From assembly GCF_003612015.1 (NCBI RefSeq), contig NZ_RARB01000004.1, positions 1 to 64,000 of the forward strand: 64,000 bases of DNA, in the 5' to 3' direction. Shown here one piece after another: positions 9,613 to 18,511 of this stretch. The notes beneath the pieces are model-generated. The model had not been told where the DNA came from and searched no databases. It was given only the letters and a program-made list of their open reading frames with translations. Numbering within the stretch: the stretch's first letter is position 1; each line of letters opens with the position of its first letter. This DNA comes from Pantoea piersonii (GTDB lineage: Bacteria; Pseudomonadota; Gammaproteobacteria; Enterobacterales; Enterobacteriaceae). The position numbers and the translations under genes were made by a program.

Positions 9613-11259
9613 TTAGCGCCAGGACTTATAGCGATTAATTAAGCCATTGGTGGAACTGTCGTGGCTGTTAATCTCCGCGCTGTTTTCCAGCTCAGGCAGA
9701 ATACGGTTAGCCAGCTGTTTGCCTAACTCTACGCCCCACTGATCGAAGGTGAAGATATTCAGGATAGCGCCCTGAGTGAAGATCTTATGCTCGTAGAGCG
9801 CAATCAGCGCGCCGAGGCTATAGGGTGTAATCTCGCGCAGCAGGATCGAGTTAGTCGGGCGGTTACCTTCGAACACCTTGAACGGCACAATGTGCGCGAC
9901 GGACTCAGCAGATTTACCCGCATCGGTAAACTCTTTCTCTACCACGTCGCGTGACTTGCCGAACGCCAGCGCTTCGGTCTGGGCGAAGAAGTTAGAGAGC
10001 AGCTTCTGATGATGGTCCGCCAGCGCGTTATGGGTGATAGCCGGCGCGATAAAGTCGCAAGGAACCAGCTTAGTGCCCTGATGGATCAGCTGATAAAACG
10101 CGTGCTGACCATTGGTGCCCGGCTCGCCCCAGATAATGGGGCCGGTCTGGTAATCCACCGGATTGCCGTCGCGATCGACGTACTTACCGTTAGATTCCAT
10201 ATTGCCCTGCTGGAAGTAGGCCGCGAAACGATGCATGTACTGATCGTAGGGCAGGATCGCTTCGGTCTCGGCGCCGAAGAAGTTGTTGTACCAGATGCCA
10301 ATCAGCGCCAGCAGCACCGGCAGGTTCTGCTCAGCTGGCGTCGTGGAGAAGTGCTGGTCCATCGCATGCGCGCCGCTCAGCAGCTGTTCGAAGTTATCGA
10401 AGCCGATAGAGAGGATAATCGACAGGCCGATGGCCGACCACAGCGAGTAGCGTCCGCCGACCCAGTCCCAGAACTCAAACATATTGGCCGTGTCGATGCC
10501 AAATTCGCCCACCGCTTTCGCATTGGTCGAGAGCGCGGCGAAGTGCTTCGCGACATGCTGCTGATCGCCAGCGGTTTTCAGGAACCAGTCGCGCGCGCTA
10601 TGGGCGTTGGTCATGGTTTCCTGGGTGGTAAAGGTTTTTGACGCCACTAAAAACAGCGTGGTTTCCGGGCTGAGATCTCTCAGGGTTTCCGCGATATGCG
10701 TGCCGTCCACGTTAGAGACGAAGTGCATATTCAGGTGGTTCTTATAAGGGCGCAGCGCCTCCGTCACCATAAACGGGCCGAGATCCGAACCGCCGATGCC
10801 GATATTCACCACGTCAGTGATCGCTTTGCCGGTATAGCCTTTCCATTCGCCGCCGATAATGCGCTCTGAGAAGTGCTTCATCTTCTCCAGCACCGCGTTG
10901 ACTTCCGGCATCACATCTTTGCCGTCTACCAGAATCGGCGTGTTGCTGCGGTTGCGCAGCGCAACGTGCAGCACGGCGCGATCTTCGGTGCGGTTGATCT
11001 TCTCGCCGGAGAACATCGATTTAATTGCGCCGCTCAGGTCGGTCTCTTTCGCCAGCGCCTGCAGTTTGTCCAGCGTTTCCTGGGTGATGCGGTTTTTCGA
11101 GAAATCCACCAGCATCTGGTCGTCAAAGGTGGCGGAGAATTTAGCAAAACGATCGGCATCCTGAGCGAACAGCTCGGCGATAGTCACCGATTTCATCTGT
11201 TCAAAATGCTGTTGCAGCGCTTTCCAGGCTGCGGTTTGGGTCGGATTGATATTTTTCAT
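9613..11259 (-). CDS. pgi: Glucose-6-phosphate isomerase
   Basis: Interconverts glucose 6-phosphate and fructose 6-phosphate in glycolysis and gluconeogenesis. The 548 residues match the E. coli enzyme (549). Family signatures are present: [15 protein letters not shown] in the middle, GSDLGPFMV in the sugar-phosphate-binding N-terminal half, the catalytic Glu segment GNMESNGK and the catalytic His segment [15 protein letters not shown]. It is transcribed leftward as its own unit, with an intrinsic terminator directly after the stop. lysC diverges on the other side beyond a long riboswitch leader. Confidence 0.97.
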   Translation of the reverse strand: MKNINPTQTAAWKALQQHFEQMKSVTIAELFAQDADRFAKFSATFDDQMLVDFSKNRITQETLDKLQALAKETDLSGAIKSMFSGEKINRTEDRAVLHVALRNRSNTPILVDGKDVMPEVNAVLEKMKHFSERIIGGEWKGYTGKAITDVVNIGIGGSDLGPFMVTEALRPYKNHLNMHFVSNVDGTHIAETLRDLSPETTLFLVASKTFTTQETMTNAHSARDWFLKTAGDQQHVAKHFAALSTNAKAVGEFGIDTANMFEFWDWVGGRYSLWSAIGLSIILSIGFDNFEQLLSGAHAMDQHFSTTPAEQNLPVLLALIGIWYNNFFGAETEAILPYDQYMHRFAAYFQQGNMESNGKYVDRDGNPVDYQTGPIIWGEPGTNGQHAFYQLIHQGTKLVPCDFIAPAITHNALADHHQKLLSNFFAQTEALAFGKSRDVVEKEFTDAGKSAESVAHIVPFKVFEGNRPTNSILLREITPYSLGALIALYEHKIFTQGAILNIFTFDQWGVELGKQLANRILPELENSAEINSHDSSTNGLINRYKSWR

Positions 11260-11626
11260 GGCAACACTCTTGTTGATTTAAGAACCGTCATTCCATCGTG
11301 GGTAACCACACCCATATAGCGTTTCAGTATGACAACAGTGTCCACTGAAAGGAAAAATTTTGTCGGCGTTATCACCTTTGCGCCTGGCGTCAGCAACCTC
11401 CGCGCCTGAAAACGCGCGCCGCTTCAGCCTGTCGCTGCGGGGGTTTTTCAGACCCGGCGGCGCGTATTGTGCCGCGAACTTAGCGTCTGAACCTTGTGCC
11501 GAATCAGAATAAACTGGTCCCGGGCGGGCCATTTAACGCTCAGAGCGCAGCAAATCGCCGACAGACGTAGACAGCAAGCTTATGACCCGGTATTTTTATG
11601 CGGCTACTTGCGCACCCGTGCGCAAG

Positions 11627-11811
11627 CCAGAAGAGGCGCGTCGCCCAGGCAGTGTGTTGGAGGAACCGTATCCGGGGATAACACATCAGGGGGAGCGACG
11701 CCGAGGTGGTCAACACACGGAGTGTTGCCTGTCGGCTGCAGGGGCTGAATCCCCTGGGTTGTCACCAGAGGCGTCCACAGTCGGTCGCTTCGCAAGGTGA
11801 AGTGCTTCTGG
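11627..11811 (+). promoter_or_regulatory. Lysine riboswitch aptamer (L box) of lysC
   Basis: The outer P1 helix is CCAGAAG (11627-11633) with CTTCTGG (11805-11811). Inside are strongly conserved enterobacterial lysC-leader blocks: AGAGGCGCGTCGCCCA, GTTGGAGGA, GATAACAC, GGGGGAGCGACGCCGAGG, and GGGGCTGAATCCCCTGGGTT with GTCACCAGAGGCGTCC. The leader lies about 115 bases before the lysC start, as in E. coli. Lysine binding lowers lysC expression in the known family. Open frames across this leader are coincidental. Confidence 0.93.
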
Positions 11812-11852
11812 GTGACTCGTCTCCTGATCTTGTCTGCCCAATTCTGCTCTTC

Positions 11853-11919
11853 CCTTGTGCCAAGGCTGATACAATGTCTCCCGTCCCATACACGCGGGAG
11901 AAGATAACCTGACACGAGG
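11853..11919 (+). promoter_or_regulatory. Ribosome-site sequestering arm of the lysC riboswitch
   Basis: CCTTGTGCC (from 11853) can pair, allowing G-U pairs, with GACACGAGG (11911-11919), which contains the lysC Shine-Dalgarno sequence. In the E. coli leader the equivalent segment hides the ribosome-binding site when lysine is bound. Control here is therefore expected to act at least partly on translation. Confidence 0.65.
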
Positions 11920-11925
11920 TCGTAC

Positions 11926-13278
11926 ATGTCTCAAACTCTGATCGTGGCGAAATTTGGCGGCACCAGCGTTGCCGATTTCGATGCTATGAACCGCAGCGCC
12001 GATGTGGTGCTGGCCAATGCTGACACGCGTCTGGTGGTGCTCTCCGCATCAGCGGGCGTGACCAACCTGCTGGTTTCGCTGGCGGAAGGCCAGGAGCAGG
12101 CGCAGCGCGCTTACCTGCTGGACGAGATTCGCCGCATCCAGTATGCGATTGTCGAGCGTCTGCAAAATCCCGCCGTTATCCGTGATGAAATCGACCGCAT
12201 GATCGAAAACATCACCATGCTTTCCGACGCCGCCTCGCTGGCGACCTCTAACGCCCTAACCGACGAACTGGTCAGCCACGGCGAGCTGATGTCTACGCTG
12301 CTGTTCGTGGAGATCCTGCGCGAGCGTCAGGTCGAAGCGGAGTGGTTCGACGTGCGTAAAGTGATGCGCACCAATGACCGTTTCGGTCGCGCCGAGCCGG
12401 AGATCGCGACGCTGGCCGAGCAGGCCGCCGCGCTGCTGAAGCCGCGTCTGGATCAGTCGCTGGTGATCACCCAAGGCTTTATCGGCAGCGAGCAAAAGGG
12501 CCGCACCACCACGCTGGGGCGTGGCGGCAGCGACTATACCGCTGCGCTGCTGGGCGAAGCGCTGAAAGCGGCGCGCGTGGATATCTGGACCGACGTGGCG
12601 GGTATCTATACCACCGATCCGCGCGTTGTCCCGTCCGCCAAGCGTATCGACGACATTACCTTCGAAGAGGCGACCGAGATGGCGATCTTCGGGGCAAAAG
12701 TGCTGCATCCGGCGACGCTGCTGCCTGCGGTGCGCAGCGACATCCCGGTGTTTGTCGGCTCCAGCAAAGATCCGGCTGCTGGCGGCACGCGCGTCCATCG
12801 CGAAACCGCCAACCCGCCGCTGTTCCGCGCGCTGGCGCTGCGTCGTCGCCAGACGTTGCTGACGCTGCACAGCCTGAACATGCTGCACTCGCGTGGTTTC
12901 CTCGTTGAAGTGTTCACTATTCTGGCGCGCCATAATATTTCCGTCGATCTGATCACCACCTCGGAAGTGAGCGTGGCGCTGACGCTCGACACCACCGGCT
13001 CGACCTCAACCGGCGACAGCCTGCTGACCCAGGCGCTGCTGACGGAGCTCTCGTCGCTCTGCCGCGTCGAGGTGGAAGAGAATCTGGCGCTGGTGGCGCT
13101 GATCGGCAATAACCTTTCCAGAGCGCGCGGCGTCGGCAAAGAGGTCTTCGGCACGCTTGAACCCTTTAACCTGCGTCTGATTTGCTACGGTGCCAGCAGC
13201 TACAATCTCTGCTTCCTGGTGCCGGGCGAAGATGCGGAGAGCGTAGTGCGCGCGCTGCATAAAAACCTGTTTGAATAA
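11926..13278 (+). CDS. lysC: Lysine-sensitive aspartokinase III
   Basis: Phosphorylates aspartate, opening the pathway to lysine, threonine and methionine. The protein has 450 residues (449 in E. coli). The kinase motif KFGGTSV lies at residues 9-15, and the amino-acid kinase segment TTTLGRGGSDYTAALL comes later. The C-terminal third contains two ACT regions that bind lysine as feedback inhibitor. The start is fixed by GAGG eight bases upstream and by the conserved MSQTLIVAKFGG beginning. Expression is controlled by the lysine riboswitch directly upstream. The gene is not linked to other lysine genes here. Confidence 0.96.
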   Translation: MSQTLIVAKFGGTSVADFDAMNRSADVVLANADTRLVVLSASAGVTNLLVSLAEGQEQAQRAYLLDEIRRIQYAIVERLQNPAVIRDEIDRMIENITMLSDAASLATSNALTDELVSHGELMSTLLFVEILRERQVEAEWFDVRKVMRTNDRFGRAEPEIATLAEQAAALLKPRLDQSLVITQGFIGSEQKGRTTTLGRGGSDYTAALLGEALKAARVDIWTDVAGIYTTDPRVVPSAKRIDDITFEEATEMAIFGAKVLHPATLLPAVRSDIPVFVGSSKDPAAGGTRVHRETANPPLFRALALRRRQTLLTLHSLNMLHSRGFLVEVFTILARHNISVDLITTSEVSVALTLDTTGSTSTGDSLLTQALLTELSSLCRVEVEENLALVALIGNNLSRARGVGKEVFGTLEPFNLRLICYGASSYNLCFLVPGEDAESVVRALHKNLFE

Positions 13279-13527
13279 CGATCCGCCCGGCGGGATCGGA
13301 TCTCTCTGGTGCGATCCACCGCCTTTTAGCGCATAAGCCAGCGTATCTCCGACACTATCTTGCGGATCGGCAGCAGTCGATCCGCATTTTCCTTTCTGGC
13401 TCTTACTCCGCCTTACGCTCCGATAACGAAATGTTATGATCCCGGTCCGCCGACGCACCCGTTCCTGCGTCGCGTTTCTCTGTGGCATCTGCTTAAAAAC
13501 ACAACATTCGAAGAAGGAAGTCCGGCT

Positions 13528-14445
13528 ATGCTCGCCAAATTAACCCGTCTGTTTCCGCTCTGGGCCGTGCTGCTCTCCGCCGCCGCCTGGTATTCGCCCG
13601 GCGTCTTTCTCGGCATCGGGCCCTGGGTCACCTGGCTGCTGATGCTGATTATGTTTAGCATGGGCGTAACGCTTAATATCGACGATTTTAAACGCGTGCT
13701 GGTGCGCCCGGCACCGGTGATCGCGGGCACCTTTTTGCACTATCTGGTGATGCCGCTCGCCGCCTGGGGGCTGGCGAAGCTGTTCCACATGCCGCCCGAT
13801 CTCTCTGCGGGCATGATTCTGGTGGGTAGCGTGGCCAGCGGCACCGCCTCGAACGTGATGATCTATCTGGCGAAGGGCGACGTCGCGCTTTCGGTGACTA
13901 TCTCCTCGGTTTCCGCGCTGGTGGGCGTTTTCGCCACGCCACTGCTGACGCGTTTCTATGTCGACACGCATATTCAGGTGGATGTCGTGGGCATGCTGCT
14001 CAGCATCGTGAAGATCGTCGTGATCCCGATTGGCCTGGGGCTGATCATTCACCACAGCCTGACCGGTCTGGTGCGCCGCGTGGAGCCTTACCTGCCCGCT
14101 TTCTCCATGATCTGCATTCTTTTGATCATCAGCGCCGTGGTGGCGGGCAGCCAGGGTTTTATCGGATCGGTCGGGCTGGTGGTCATCGCCGCCGTGGTAC
14201 TGCACAACGCCATCGGTCTGCTGGGCGGCTACTGGGGCGGCAAGCTGTTCGGCTTTGACGAGTCGACCTGCCGCACGCTGGCGCTGGAGGTAGGGATGCA
14301 GAACTCCGGTCTGGCGGCGACGCTGGGCAAACTCTACTTCTCGCCGCTGGCCGCGCTGCCGGGTGCGCTCTTTTCAGTCTGGCATAACCTTTCCGGTTCG
14401 CTGCTGGCTGGATACTGGTCAGGCAAACCGATCGACAAGAAGTAA
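13528..14445 (+). CDS. panS: PanS-like bile acid:sodium symporter family transporter
   Basis: A 305-residue integral membrane protein of the BASS family with about ten hydrophobic segments. It closely resembles PanS, a Salmonella transporter that can bring ketopantoate or pantoate into the cell for coenzyme A synthesis. The assignment rests on remembered sequence similarity ([40 protein letters not shown]). AGAAGGAAG lies seven bases before the ATG at 13528. The frame is open upstream but without family support. The gene stands alone between lysC and yjbB. The substrate could differ from that of Salmonella PanS. Confidence 0.8.
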   Translation: MLAKLTRLFPLWAVLLSAAAWYSPGVFLGIGPWVTWLLMLIMFSMGVTLNIDDFKRVLVRPAPVIAGTFLHYLVMPLAAWGLAKLFHMPPDLSAGMILVGSVASGTASNVMIYLAKGDVALSVTISSVSALVGVFATPLLTRFYVDTHIQVDVVGMLLSIVKIVVIPIGLGLIIHHSLTGLVRRVEPYLPAFSMICILLIISAVVAGSQGFIGSVGLVVIAAVVLHNAIGLLGGYWGGKLFGFDESTCRTLALEVGMQNSGLAATLGKLYFSPLAALPGALFSVWHNLSGSLLAGYWSGKPIDKK

Positions 14446-14450
14446 TTCAG

Positions 14451-14472
14451 CGGGGGCCGCGCGCCCCCGTTT
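14451..14472. terminator. Hairpin between panS-like gene and yjbB
   Basis: CGGGGGC pairs with GCCCCCG around CGCGC and is followed by TTTC. It sits in the short gap of two convergent genes and probably serves the rightward one. Confidence 0.55.
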
Positions 14473-16112
14473 CACTCATAATCCCGCTCGTCCTCCGGCT
14501 GCTCCAGCACCGTATAGGCCACGCTACACAGCAGTGAATTCAGGCGCTTCATATCCCCCAGCAGTCCCAGATGCAGCGAGCTGGTCTCAATGCTCTGGAC
14601 GTTCTTCTGATGCAGCCGCTCGACATGCGCATGCGAGAAGCGGCGAATCAGAATGCGGAAGCGATGTTTAGCGCGGCGCAGCCGTTTCGCGCTGGTGATG
14701 TCGCGGGAAAGAAAAACCGACAGGCTGAGGCGCAGGTTCGCCAGCAGCTGTTCGTGCAGCGTTTCTAACTCCTGTATGCCTTCCGGGGAGAAAGCGCGGC
14801 GCGGCATCAGCGCCTTATCCGCGACGTCGGCGCTCATGCGCTCAATAATGTCGCCCGCCTGCTCCAGGTTTAACGACATTTCAATAATTTCGCCCCAGCG
14901 GCGCGAATCCTCTTCCGACAGATCCTCTTTCGGCATACGCGCCAGGTAGAGCTTGATGGCGGTATAGAGCACGTCCACATCATCATCCAGCCGCCGCACC
15001 GTACGCTCTTCGCGTACTTCGCCGTGCACCACCTTGCTGAACGCCTCCAGCATCATTTCCAGCACGTCGCCGATGCGCAGCGCCTCGCGCGCGGCGTTGA
15101 CCAGCGCCAGGGCAGGCGTATCCAGCGCGCTGCGGTCAAGGTGGCGCGGTTTGAGCGTCATATCCGCTTCGGCATCATCGCGGATCAGACGAGTACAGAG
15201 CCGCGCCATCGGTTCGGCGAAGGGCACCATAACCAGGCAGCGGATCAGGTTGTAAAAGACGTGGAAGAAGATCACCAGCTCTTCGTCATTGACCGGCATC
15301 TTATCCAGCCAGGGCGCCAGCAGATTGACAAAGGGCAGCATCGCCAGCGAGCCGAGCAGCTTAAACAACAGGCTGCCGAGCGCCACCCGTTTGCCTGCGG
15401 CATTGGAGCCGCTGGCGTTGAGCATCGCCAGCAGACCGCTGCCGAGATTAGCGCCGATTACCAGACAAAGCGCCACTTTAAACGAGATGACGCCTGCAGC
15501 AGACAGCGTAGCGGTAATCAGCACCGCCGCCAGGCTGGAGTAGCTGATAATGGCGAACAGCGCGCCGATCAGCGCATCCAGCATGATATCGCCGGTCAGG
15601 CTGGAGAAGAGTACCTGCACGCCCGCCGCCTGGGTAATAGGCCTGGCGGCGCTGACAATCAGCTGCAGCGCCAGCAGAATCAGTCCCAGCCCAATGCTGG
15701 CGCGGCCCATCTGCCCGACGCGCGTCTGCTTGCGCGACAGAAAGAAGATGACGCCGAAAAAGATAAACAGCGGCGACAGCCAGGAGAGATCGAAGGTCAG
15801 GATACGCGCCATGATGGCGGTGCCGACGTCGGCGCCCAGCACCACGACCAGCGCAGGCGCCAGGCGCATTAGCTTCTGCGCCACGAAAGAGGTGACCAGC
15901 AGCGTGGTGGCGTTACTGCTCTGCACCAGCGTCGTCACGCCGATGCCCGCCAGAAACGCCATGGGTTTCTTTTCAATGCTGCGGCTGAGCACGCGGCGCA
16001 GATCGGCACCGAAGACGCGCATAATGCCGGAGCGCACGATATGGGTGCCCCAGACCAGCAGGGCGACGGCAGAGAGAAGATTGAGCAAGGTCAACACGTC
16101 ACGCCACTCCAT
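14472..16112 (-). CDS. yjbB: Sodium/phosphate cotransporter YjbB
   Basis: The 546-residue protein has an N-terminal half of repeated membrane segments with the Na/Pi-cotransporter signature (GIGVTTLVQSSNATTLLVTS) and an inverted-repeat second copy (GANLGSGLLAM). The C-terminal 200 residues form a PhoU-like helical domain. E. coli YjbB (about 543 residues) promotes phosphate export when overproduced, so a role in phosphate balance is likely. The gene is convergent with the panS-like gene. psiE, a phosphate-starvation gene, starts 270 bases away on the other strand. Confidence 0.92.
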   Translation of the reverse strand: MEWRDVLTLLNLLSAVALLVWGTHIVRSGIMRVFGADLRRVLSRSIEKKPMAFLAGIGVTTLVQSSNATTLLVTSFVAQKLMRLAPALVVVLGADVGTAIMARILTFDLSWLSPLFIFFGVIFFLSRKQTRVGQMGRASIGLGLILLALQLIVSAARPITQAAGVQVLFSSLTGDIMLDALIGALFAIISYSSLAAVLITATLSAAGVISFKVALCLVIGANLGSGLLAMLNASGSNAAGKRVALGSLLFKLLGSLAMLPFVNLLAPWLDKMPVNDEELVIFFHVFYNLIRCLVMVPFAEPMARLCTRLIRDDAEADMTLKPRHLDRSALDTPALALVNAAREALRIGDVLEMMLEAFSKVVHGEVREERTVRRLDDDVDVLYTAIKLYLARMPKEDLSEEDSRRWGEIIEMSLNLEQAGDIIERMSADVADKALMPRRAFSPEGIQELETLHEQLLANLRLSLSVFLSRDITSAKRLRRAKHRFRILIRRFSHAHVERLHQKNVQSIETSSLHLGLLGDMKRLNSLLCSVAYTVLEQPEDERDYE

Positions 16113-16321
16113 AACCGTCAGGCTAAAAAGCAGCAGAGAGCCAGCCTGACGGTAAGAGCAATCTGCAAAGAGAGCCGTCGGGCGGGGCGCAATTTTTCCT
16201 GAGTTTTAAGGGACCTGCGCACGCTGCCGACTCTTTAACTGTAGACCAGTTCTCTGAGGCAGGAGGGGGATAAATGCTGGCTTCTTAACCGCAGCGGCCG
16301 CAAGGCCAGAGCAGGGAATCT

Positions 16322-16337
16322 TGTGATCTGCATCACA
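16322..16337. promoter_or_regulatory. CRP binding site upstream of psiE
   Basis: TGTGATCTGCATCACA is a perfect match to the CRP palindrome TGTGA-N6-TCACA. It lies 50 bases before the psiE start. In E. coli psiE is known to be under negative cAMP-CRP control and positive PhoB control. No PhoB box could be identified with confidence here. Confidence 0.85.
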
Positions 16338-16386
16338 TTACAGCATGATGGCGATCTTTTACGGAAAGCCATTATGGAGGCCAGTT

Positions 16387-16797
16387 ATGAACGTTAAACC
16401 CACCGGCGGTCAGTACATCGCATTGGCGCTGCAATGGGTGCTGAATCTGGGACTGCTGGCGCTGGCGGTGATTCTGGCGGTGTTTCTTGGCAAAGAGACG
16501 CTGCACCTTGCTAACGTGTTGCTGAACACCGGCGAGCAGGCGTCGTCCTATCTGCTGATTGAGGGAATTGTGATCTATTTCCTCTACTTCGAATTTATCG
16601 CCCTGATCGTGAAGTACTTCCAGTCGGGCTATCACTTTCCGCTGCGCTATTTTGTCTATATCGGCATTACGGCGATTATCCGGCTGATTATCGTCGATCA
16701 CAAAAATCCCTTCGATACGCTCTGCTACTCCGGCGCCATTCTGATTCTGGTCGTGACGCTGTGGCTGGCCAACAGTAACCGCCTGAAGCGCGAATAA
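16387..16797 (+). CDS. psiE: Phosphate-starvation-inducible membrane protein PsiE
   Basis: The ATG at 16387, preceded by TGGAGG at six bases, gives 136 residues, equal to E. coli PsiE. The frame continues upstream without family support. Four hydrophobic segments are visible, and the core [18 protein letters not shown] is nearly identical to the E. coli protein. It is an inner-membrane protein of unknown biochemical function belonging to the phosphate-starvation response. The perfect CRP palindrome overlapping the upstream region suggests carbon-source control. ubiC follows 70 bases later and may be a separate unit. Confidence 0.92.
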   Translation: MNVKPTGGQYIALALQWVLNLGLLALAVILAVFLGKETLHLANVLLNTGEQASSYLLIEGIVIYFLYFEFIALIVKYFQSGYHFPLRYFVYIGITAIIRLIIVDHKNPFDTLCYSGAILILVVTLWLANSNRLKRE

Positions 16798-16866
16798 ACG
16801 TCGCCAGGTGTGCCCGCCGCGCCTCTGCGCTACACTGTTGCCCTCAAAATTGACGGGAGTGGTGAT

Positions 16867-17379
16867 ATGTCGCAAGAGGCGCTCAGCTTATTACGCGCGC
16901 TCAACTGGCTGCCATCCACGCATCCGACGCTGACCGCGCCGCTGCTGGACTGGCTGATGGAAGAGGACTCCATGACGCGCCGTTTCGAGCAGCACTGTCA
17001 GGAAGTGACGGTGCGGCCGATGCGCGAAGGTTTTATTAACGCCGATGAGCTTACCGATGAAAGGGCGCTTCTGCCTGACGATACGCGCTTCTGGCTGCGC
17101 GAGATCGTGCTGTGCGGTGACGACGAGCCCTGGCTGATTGGCCGCACGCTGGTGCCGGAGAGCACGCTCAACGGCCCGGAGCAGATGCTGCAACAGCTGG
17201 GAACGCGCCCGCTTGGCCGCTATCTCTTCTCCTCTTCGACCTTAAGCCGCGACTTTATCGAACCCGGCAGCGTCGGCGCGCTCTGGGGACGGCGCTCGCG
17301 GCTGCGGCTGTCGGGCAAGCCGCTGCTGCTGACGGAACTGTTTTTACCTGCCTCGCCGCTCTATCGCGACCTGGCCTGA
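16867..17379 (+). CDS. ubiC: Chorismate pyruvate-lyase
   Basis: Removes pyruvate from chorismate to give 4-hydroxybenzoate, the ring precursor of ubiquinone. The start at 16867 gives 170 residues (165 in E. coli). The longer frame from 16810 adds residues with no counterpart. The C-terminal region is diagnostic: [16 protein letters not shown], then [20 protein letters not shown]. The N-terminal third is more diverged than the rest. ubiA begins 12 bases after the stop, so the two genes supply consecutive steps from one transcript. Confidence 0.95.
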   Translation: MSQEALSLLRALNWLPSTHPTLTAPLLDWLMEEDSMTRRFEQHCQEVTVRPMREGFINADELTDERALLPDDTRFWLREIVLCGDDEPWLIGRTLVPESTLNGPEQMLQQLGTRPLGRYLFSSSTLSRDFIEPGSVGALWGRRSRLRLSGKPLLLTELFLPASPLYRDLA

Positions 17380-17391
17380 GGAAGATTTAAC

Positions 17392-18276
17392 GTGCAAAAG
17401 AGCGTAGAGATGAGCAAGTTTCAGGCCTATAGCCGCCTGATGCGTATTGATAAACCGATCGGCACGCTGCTGCTGCTGTGGCCGACGCTGTGGGCGCTGT
17501 GGCTGTCGGATATGGGCGTTCCGCCGTTCCGGGTGCTGGTGGTGTTTGTGCTTGGCGTCTTTGTGATGCGCGCGGCGGGCTGCGTCATCAACGATTTTGC
17601 CGATCGCAAGGTCGACGGTTTCGTAAAGCGTACCGCCGGTCGTCCGCTACCCAGCGGCGCGGTGAGTGAGAAAGAGGCAAAAATCCTGTTTGTGCTGCTG
17701 GGGCTGCTGGCGTTCGCGCTGGTCCTCACCATGAACCTGATGACCATCCTGCTTTCGCTGGGCGGTCTGGCGCTGGCGTGGTCTTATCCCTTTATGAAGC
17801 GCTATACCCATCTGCCGCAGGTGGTGTTGGGCGCAGCGTTCGGCTGGGCGATCCCTATGGCCTGGGCGGCGGTTAGTAAGTCCTTACCGCTAGAATGCTG
17901 GCTGGTGTTTCTGGCTAATATCTGCTGGACCGTCGCCTATGATACGCAATACGCGATGGTGGATCGCGACGACGATATTAAAATCGGCGTCAAATCAACG
18001 GCGATCCTGTTTGGCCGTTACGACAAGCTGATTATCGGCCTGCTGCAGTTTGCAACCCTGGGTTTGCTGGCGCTGGTCGGTTCGCTGATGCAGCTTAACG
18101 CGCTGTTTTACTGGTCGCTGCTGGGTGCCGCCGTGCTGTTTGTTTACCAGCAAAAACTTATTGTCCACCGTGAGCGCGACGCCTGTTTTCAGGGATTCCT
18201 TAACAATAACTATGTCGGGCTGGTGATCTTTATCGGCGTGGTACTGAATACGCCGCCGTTCAGCCAGCTGTTTTAA
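17392..18276 (+). CDS. ubiA: 4-hydroxybenzoate octaprenyltransferase
   Basis: Membrane prenyltransferase that attaches the polyprenyl tail to 4-hydroxybenzoate, the product of the gene just upstream. The protein has 294 residues from the GTG at 17392, with GAGG about nine bases before it. An internal ATG at 17410 is an alternative, giving 288 residues. Both aspartate-rich magnesium/diphosphate motifs are visible: NDFADRKVD and [12 protein letters not shown]. About eight hydrophobic helices alternate with them. The conserved entry segment [20 protein letters not shown] confirms the family. Confidence 0.96.
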   Translation: MQKSVEMSKFQAYSRLMRIDKPIGTLLLLWPTLWALWLSDMGVPPFRVLVVFVLGVFVMRAAGCVINDFADRKVDGFVKRTAGRPLPSGAVSEKEAKILFVLLGLLAFALVLTMNLMTILLSLGGLALAWSYPFMKRYTHLPQVVLGAAFGWAIPMAWAAVSKSLPLECWLVFLANICWTVAYDTQYAMVDRDDDIKIGVKSTAILFGRYDKLIIGLLQFATLGLLALVGSLMQLNALFYWSLLGAAVLFVYQQKLIVHRERDACFQGFLNNNYVGLVIFIGVVLNTPPFSQLF

Positions 18277-18282
18277 AAGCAA

Positions 18283-18306
18283 AAGGGCGACAATTTTGTC
18301 GCCCTT
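18283..18306. terminator. Hairpin directly after ubiA
   Basis: AAGGGCGACA pairs perfectly with TGTCGCCCTT around ATTT, six bases after the ubiA stop. Rightward it is followed by CGAG rather than T. Leftward it has TTGCTTTT. The same stem sequence recurs at 18466-18489, beyond the palindromic element. Confidence 0.55.
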
Positions 18307-18330
18307 CGAGTTTGCTGGCAAGGTGCCCAT

Positions 18331-18437
18331 GCGGGAGAGAGGGCCCGATCGCAAAGACGCAAAAGCGGCATCCCTGCCAGCTCGGCCCGCGACATCCTTG
18401 TCGCGGGACGCTTTGCTCTTCGGGCCCTCTCTCCCGC
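18331..18437 (+). repeat. 107-bp palindromic intergenic element, copy A
   Basis: Perfect 18-base terminal inverted repeats (18331-18348 and 18420-18437; GCGGGAGAGAGGGCCCGA) enclose an inner nine-base-pair hairpin at 18386-18407 (CCCGCGACA, TCCT, TGTCGCGGG). A second copy lies in opposite orientation at 60480-60587. By hand alignment the two differ at roughly 13 positions plus one single-base gap. It has no coding capacity and sits between convergent ubiA and plsB. It resembles ERIC-type elements in size and fold but not in the sequence remembered for ERIC. Confidence 0.88.
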
Positions 18438-18460
18438 CGACTAGACTCATCAGCTGCCTG

Positions 18461-18490
18461 AAAAAAAGGGCGACATCTCTGTCGCCCTTT
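18461..18490 (-). terminator. plsB terminator
   Basis: Read leftward, AAAGGGCGACA pairs with TGTCGCCCTTT around four bases and runs into seven T. It lies 22 bases after the plsB stop. Its stem duplicates the hairpin after ubiA. Confidence 0.8.
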
Positions 18491-18511
18491 GCTTTATCTG
18501 CCTGCGGCTAT

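Noticed and set aside
11494-11934. Several open frames on both strands before lysC
   Set aside because: They cross the lysine riboswitch aptamer, whose conserved RNA blocks explain the sequence.
15024-15872. Rightward 282-codon frame
   Set aside because: Antisense shadow of yjbB. The composition is Arg/His/Gln-rich with no protein-like pattern.
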